64,000 nucleotides of DNA, from the NCBI RefSeq assembly GCF_018374135.1, contig NZ_JAHAFS010000002.1, forward strand, positions 1 through 64,000, given 5' to 3'. Below, one piece after another: positions 61,790 to 64,000 of this stretch (its first letter is position 1; every line of letters begins with the position of its first letter). A program made the translations under genes and the position numbers. The notes beneath the pieces are model-generated. The model had not been told where the DNA came from. It did no database searches and worked only from the letters and a program-made list of their open reading frames with translations. The stretch comes from Campylobacter gracilis. Its GTDB lineage: Bacteria > Campylobacterota > Campylobacteria > Campylobacterales > Campylobacteraceae.

Positions 61790-62877
61790 ACGCTCTGCGA
61801 AAATCCCTGCTTCGAATTCGCGCGCTTATTAAGAAGGAATTTTTGGCGATGTTTCGCGACAAGGGCACGCGCATGGTGCTGATCGTGCCGGTGTTGGTGC
61901 AGGCGATCTTATTCGGCTACGGCGCGAATTTCACGCCCAAGCAGGTGCACTACGCGATTTTGGATGACGCACGCGATGCGACATCCACCGCGCTGGTGCA
62001 GCAAATCGCCGCTACGCCAATGTTTAAAACAGGTCTTGGCTGCAAAGACCTAGAGTGCCTGCGCCGCGCGGTGGGCGAGGGCGAGGCGCTGATCGGGATC
62101 TATTTCGGTAGCGATTTTAAGGACACGCACGAGATTTTAATCATCGCCGATTCGCGCAATACGACCTTGGCAAACACCGTCATCGGCTTCGTGCAAGCCA
62201 TAGCTGGGGAATACAACGCACAGCATTTCGTCAATTTAATCAGCATAAATCCGCGCTATGTTTTTAACGAAAACACGATCACGCGCTACACGATCATGAC
62301 GGGGATGATTTTGGGGCTTTCGATGATTCAGGTGCTGATGCTATCGGCGTTTAGCGTCTCTCGCGAGCGCGAGGAGGGCAGCTTTGATATGATGCTGATG
62401 ACGCCTGCAAACCCGCTTGAGATGCTAATCGGCAAAGCAGTGCCGCCCGTGCTGATCGCGATCGCGCAGGGGCTTGCGCTGTTTTTGATCTGCGTATTTT
62501 ACTTCGAAATTCCGTTTCGAGGGCGCTTTGCGGATCTTTTTGCGATCATCGCGATCTTTAGCGCCTGCAACGTAGGCATCGGTCTCGTGATCTCGACCGT
62601 TTGCAAAACCTCGCTACAATCGGTCGTGAGCTCATTTTTGTTCCTGCTGCCGTGCATTATGATAAGCGGGCTGATAACACCTGCGGACGCGATGCCGCGG
62701 TGGTTTTACTACATCGCGCACCTCGATCCGATGTATTATGCCAACAACTGCATGTGGCGGATCTATCTGGAGGGCGCGGGCCTAGGCGAGCTGTGGCATC
62801 TCATCGTGCCGCTGCTGCTGATCGGCGTAGGCACGTTGAGCTTTGCGGCGTCGCTTTTTAGAAATAAGCTGGATTAG
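61786..62877 (+). CDS. ABC-2 type permease (YbhR-like)
   Basis: 363 residues, close to the usual length. Helix 1 (about 26-45, MVLIVPVLVQAILFGYGA) precedes a periplasmic domain (about 46-170) and five more helices (about 172-355), with REREEGSFDMMLMTPANPLEMLIGKAVP and DPMYYANNCMWRIYLEGAG motifs of the ABC-2 family. It should form a heterodimer with the first permease, driven by the double ATPase. AAAAGGGG stands 6 bases before the ATG. Confidence 0.87.
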   Translation: MNALRKSLLRIRALIKKEFLAMFRDKGTRMVLIVPVLVQAILFGYGANFTPKQVHYAILDDARDATSTALVQQIAATPMFKTGLGCKDLECLRRAVGEGEALIGIYFGSDFKDTHEILIIADSRNTTLANTVIGFVQAIAGEYNAQHFVNLISINPRYVFNENTITRYTIMTGMILGLSMIQVLMLSAFSVSREREEGSFDMMLMTPANPLEMLIGKAVPPVLIAIAQGLALFLICVFYFEIPFRGRFADLFAIIAIFSACNVGIGLVISTVCKTSLQSVVSSFLFLLPCIMISGLITPADAMPRWFYYIAHLDPMYYANNCMWRIYLEGAGLGELWHLIVPLLLIGVGTLSFAASLFRNKLD

Positions 62878-63130
62878 GGATCTAGATCGGAATTTTAGTT
62901 AGAATTTCAGCTGGAATTTTGGCTTGGATTTTGCTTCGTCGTGAACTTCTGCTCAAAATTTTAAATTGATCGCGGAATTTCGGCTTGGAATTTTGCCCTA
63001 AATTTTGCGCGTTCGTAGCGGATAAAATTAAATCAAAATCCCGTGTTTTCGCCAGATACGCCGCTCGTCGCGATAAAATTTCGCGCCTTAAATTTTAAAA
63101 ATTTTGCGAAATTCCGTTTTGCGAGTAGAG

Positions 63131-63949
63131 TTAGAATTTAAATCCGGGGTTGCCCGGGCGTCTTGCGGCGGTCGTATCATCTGTGCTCACTGCTGAAGCA
63201 GGCATATTTGCGGTATCTGCGCTCGCCTTGGAAGCGGGCTTTTTCGCATCGTCCGCATCCGATTTCTTAAAAGCAGCGAGTTTGCTGTAAATGCTCAGTT
63301 TTTCGCCGTCCGCACCTAGCTTGGCGCCGTCAAGCTCGCTAGAATTTTCCGCGCCGCATAACCTTGTGGGGTTGAATTTTATCCATGCTATGATTAGAAA
63401 AATCCCCGAAAACGCCGTTACTAGCGACGCTGCGATTAGATACGGCAGCGCGAGGATTACGCCTATTTTAGCTAGCGCGCCCAATACCGCTTCGCAGAGC
63501 CACGCCATGGACACTGCTATGCCGTAGATTTTAAATAAATCTACGCCGCTAAGTGTGGCTAGGCGGCAGTTTAATACGCCCCAGATTATCACCGCCGCGC
63601 ACGTCGAAAGGACGTAGAGCAGGGTGTAGAGCAGATCGAGCATCGCGCCCTCTTTTAGCGCTACTATCATGGCGCAGTAGCACAAAATCGCGACGATCGG
63701 GATACTTTCTATCAGCCTATAGGTATTAACGAAGCGCACGCCTAGCGCCTTTTCTAGGCAAACGAAGCAGTCGTAAAATATCGCTAGCGTTGCTAGTAGC
63801 GCTAAAACTCTAAAAATCGCGACCCCGTCCTCGTCTATGCTGTTTACGCCCACCGTGCCGCTTACGCCGATGCCTAGCAGAATCACGGCGCCTAAAACTC
63901 CGCGGAATTTCGCCTTGCGAAGCAGATCTTGCTTTGAAATTTCTTTCAT
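63131..63949 (-). CDS. Multi-spanning membrane protein of unknown function
   Basis: 272 residues with six or so hydrophobic helices between about 15 and 190 (VLGAVILLGIGVSGTVGV, ILCYCAMIVALKEGAML, IAASLVTAFSGIFLIIAWI), then a cytoplasmic tail rich in A, S, D and K (about 200-272: DADDAKKPASKASADTAN) ending in the basic PGNPGFKF. AAAGGATAAAA precedes the ATG at 63949. I recognise no family and the convergent ABC operon gives no clue to its role. Confidence 0.6.
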   Translation of the reverse strand: MKEISKQDLLRKAKFRGVLGAVILLGIGVSGTVGVNSIDEDGVAIFRVLALLATLAIFYDCFVCLEKALGVRFVNTYRLIESIPIVAILCYCAMIVALKEGAMLDLLYTLLYVLSTCAAVIIWGVLNCRLATLSGVDLFKIYGIAVSMAWLCEAVLGALAKIGVILALPYLIAASLVTAFSGIFLIIAWIKFNPTRLCGAENSSELDGAKLGADGEKLSIYSKLAAFKKSDADDAKKPASKASADTANMPASAVSTDDTTAARRPGNPGFKF

Positions 63950-64000
63950 TTTTATCCTTTGAATTTTCTAAATTTACGCGCTATCTTGTGGCTTTGCTGC

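Noticed and set aside
1..64000. CRISPR array, insertion sequence or prophage
   Set aside because: No regularly spaced identical repeats with unique spacers, no transposase and no phage genes were seen; the only recombinase is the XerH-type housekeeping enzyme.

Overview
The window looks like a chromosome segment of a Campylobacter, most likely one of the oral, moderately G+C-rich species (C. gracilis / showae / rectus / curvus type). The evidence is gene content and order: a cts-type DNA-uptake cluster, the block aspB-cysE-speA-hisS-tmk-coaD-ubiX in the order I recall from C. jejuni, a XerH-type recombinase, oorDABC, a desulforubrerythrin and multihaem cytochromes feeding a periplasmic flavoprotein. 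The species is inference; genus level is well supported.

Layout. 1-7622: a tight overlapping operon for a type II secretion / type IV pilus-like machine, in the same order as the MSHA pilus genes J-K-L-M-N-E-G and corresponding to the Campylobacter transformation (cts) genes. 7743-13591: ftsK (apparently starting at a non-ATG codon), ftsW and murG, separated by long repeat-rich spacers. 13858-15179: a frameshifted cysteine-rich Sel1-like pseudogene, a small membrane protein with a G9 tract in its promoter, and the htpG control region carrying HspR-type and HrcA-type operator sequences. 15180-18861: htpG and an OprD-like porin. 19526-23300: a periplasmic electron-transfer system (NrfH/NapC-like quinol dehydrogenase, tetrahaem cytochrome, Tat-exported flavoprotein reductase) with a divergent LysR regulator. 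23699-33904: the conserved housekeeping block on the minus strand, with accessory genes inserted beside tmk. 33981-37047: tRNA-Gly, moeA, murA. 37172-45483: NlpC/P60 lipoprotein, rhomboid protease, SixA phosphatase, desulforubrerythrin, xerH and an AsmA-like giant. 45610-50780: mltG, mdh, oorDABC. 50896-53428: two tandem cysteine-rich Sel1-like proteins, a glycine-zipper lipoprotein, a flavodoxin. 54109-62877: a YbhGFSR-type ABC exporter operon. 63131-63949: a membrane protein of unknown role.

Two features stand out. First, the spacers, and some coding regions, are filled with AT-rich palindromic words (AAATTTTAAAATTT and relatives) and with degenerate tandem repeats of 25, 31 and 46 bp units. 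Second, in the ABC exporter operon this repeat material forms two long ORFs (240 and 441 codons). They sit between ATPase and permease genes, are open end to end, and overlap their neighbours by 14 or 4 bases, as if translation is passed through them. The second is flanked by near-identical copies of the ribosome-binding-site/start-codon junction and carries an internal 125-bp duplication. This is the most unusual structure in the window.

All identifications are by eye from protein motifs and gene order; no database search was run.
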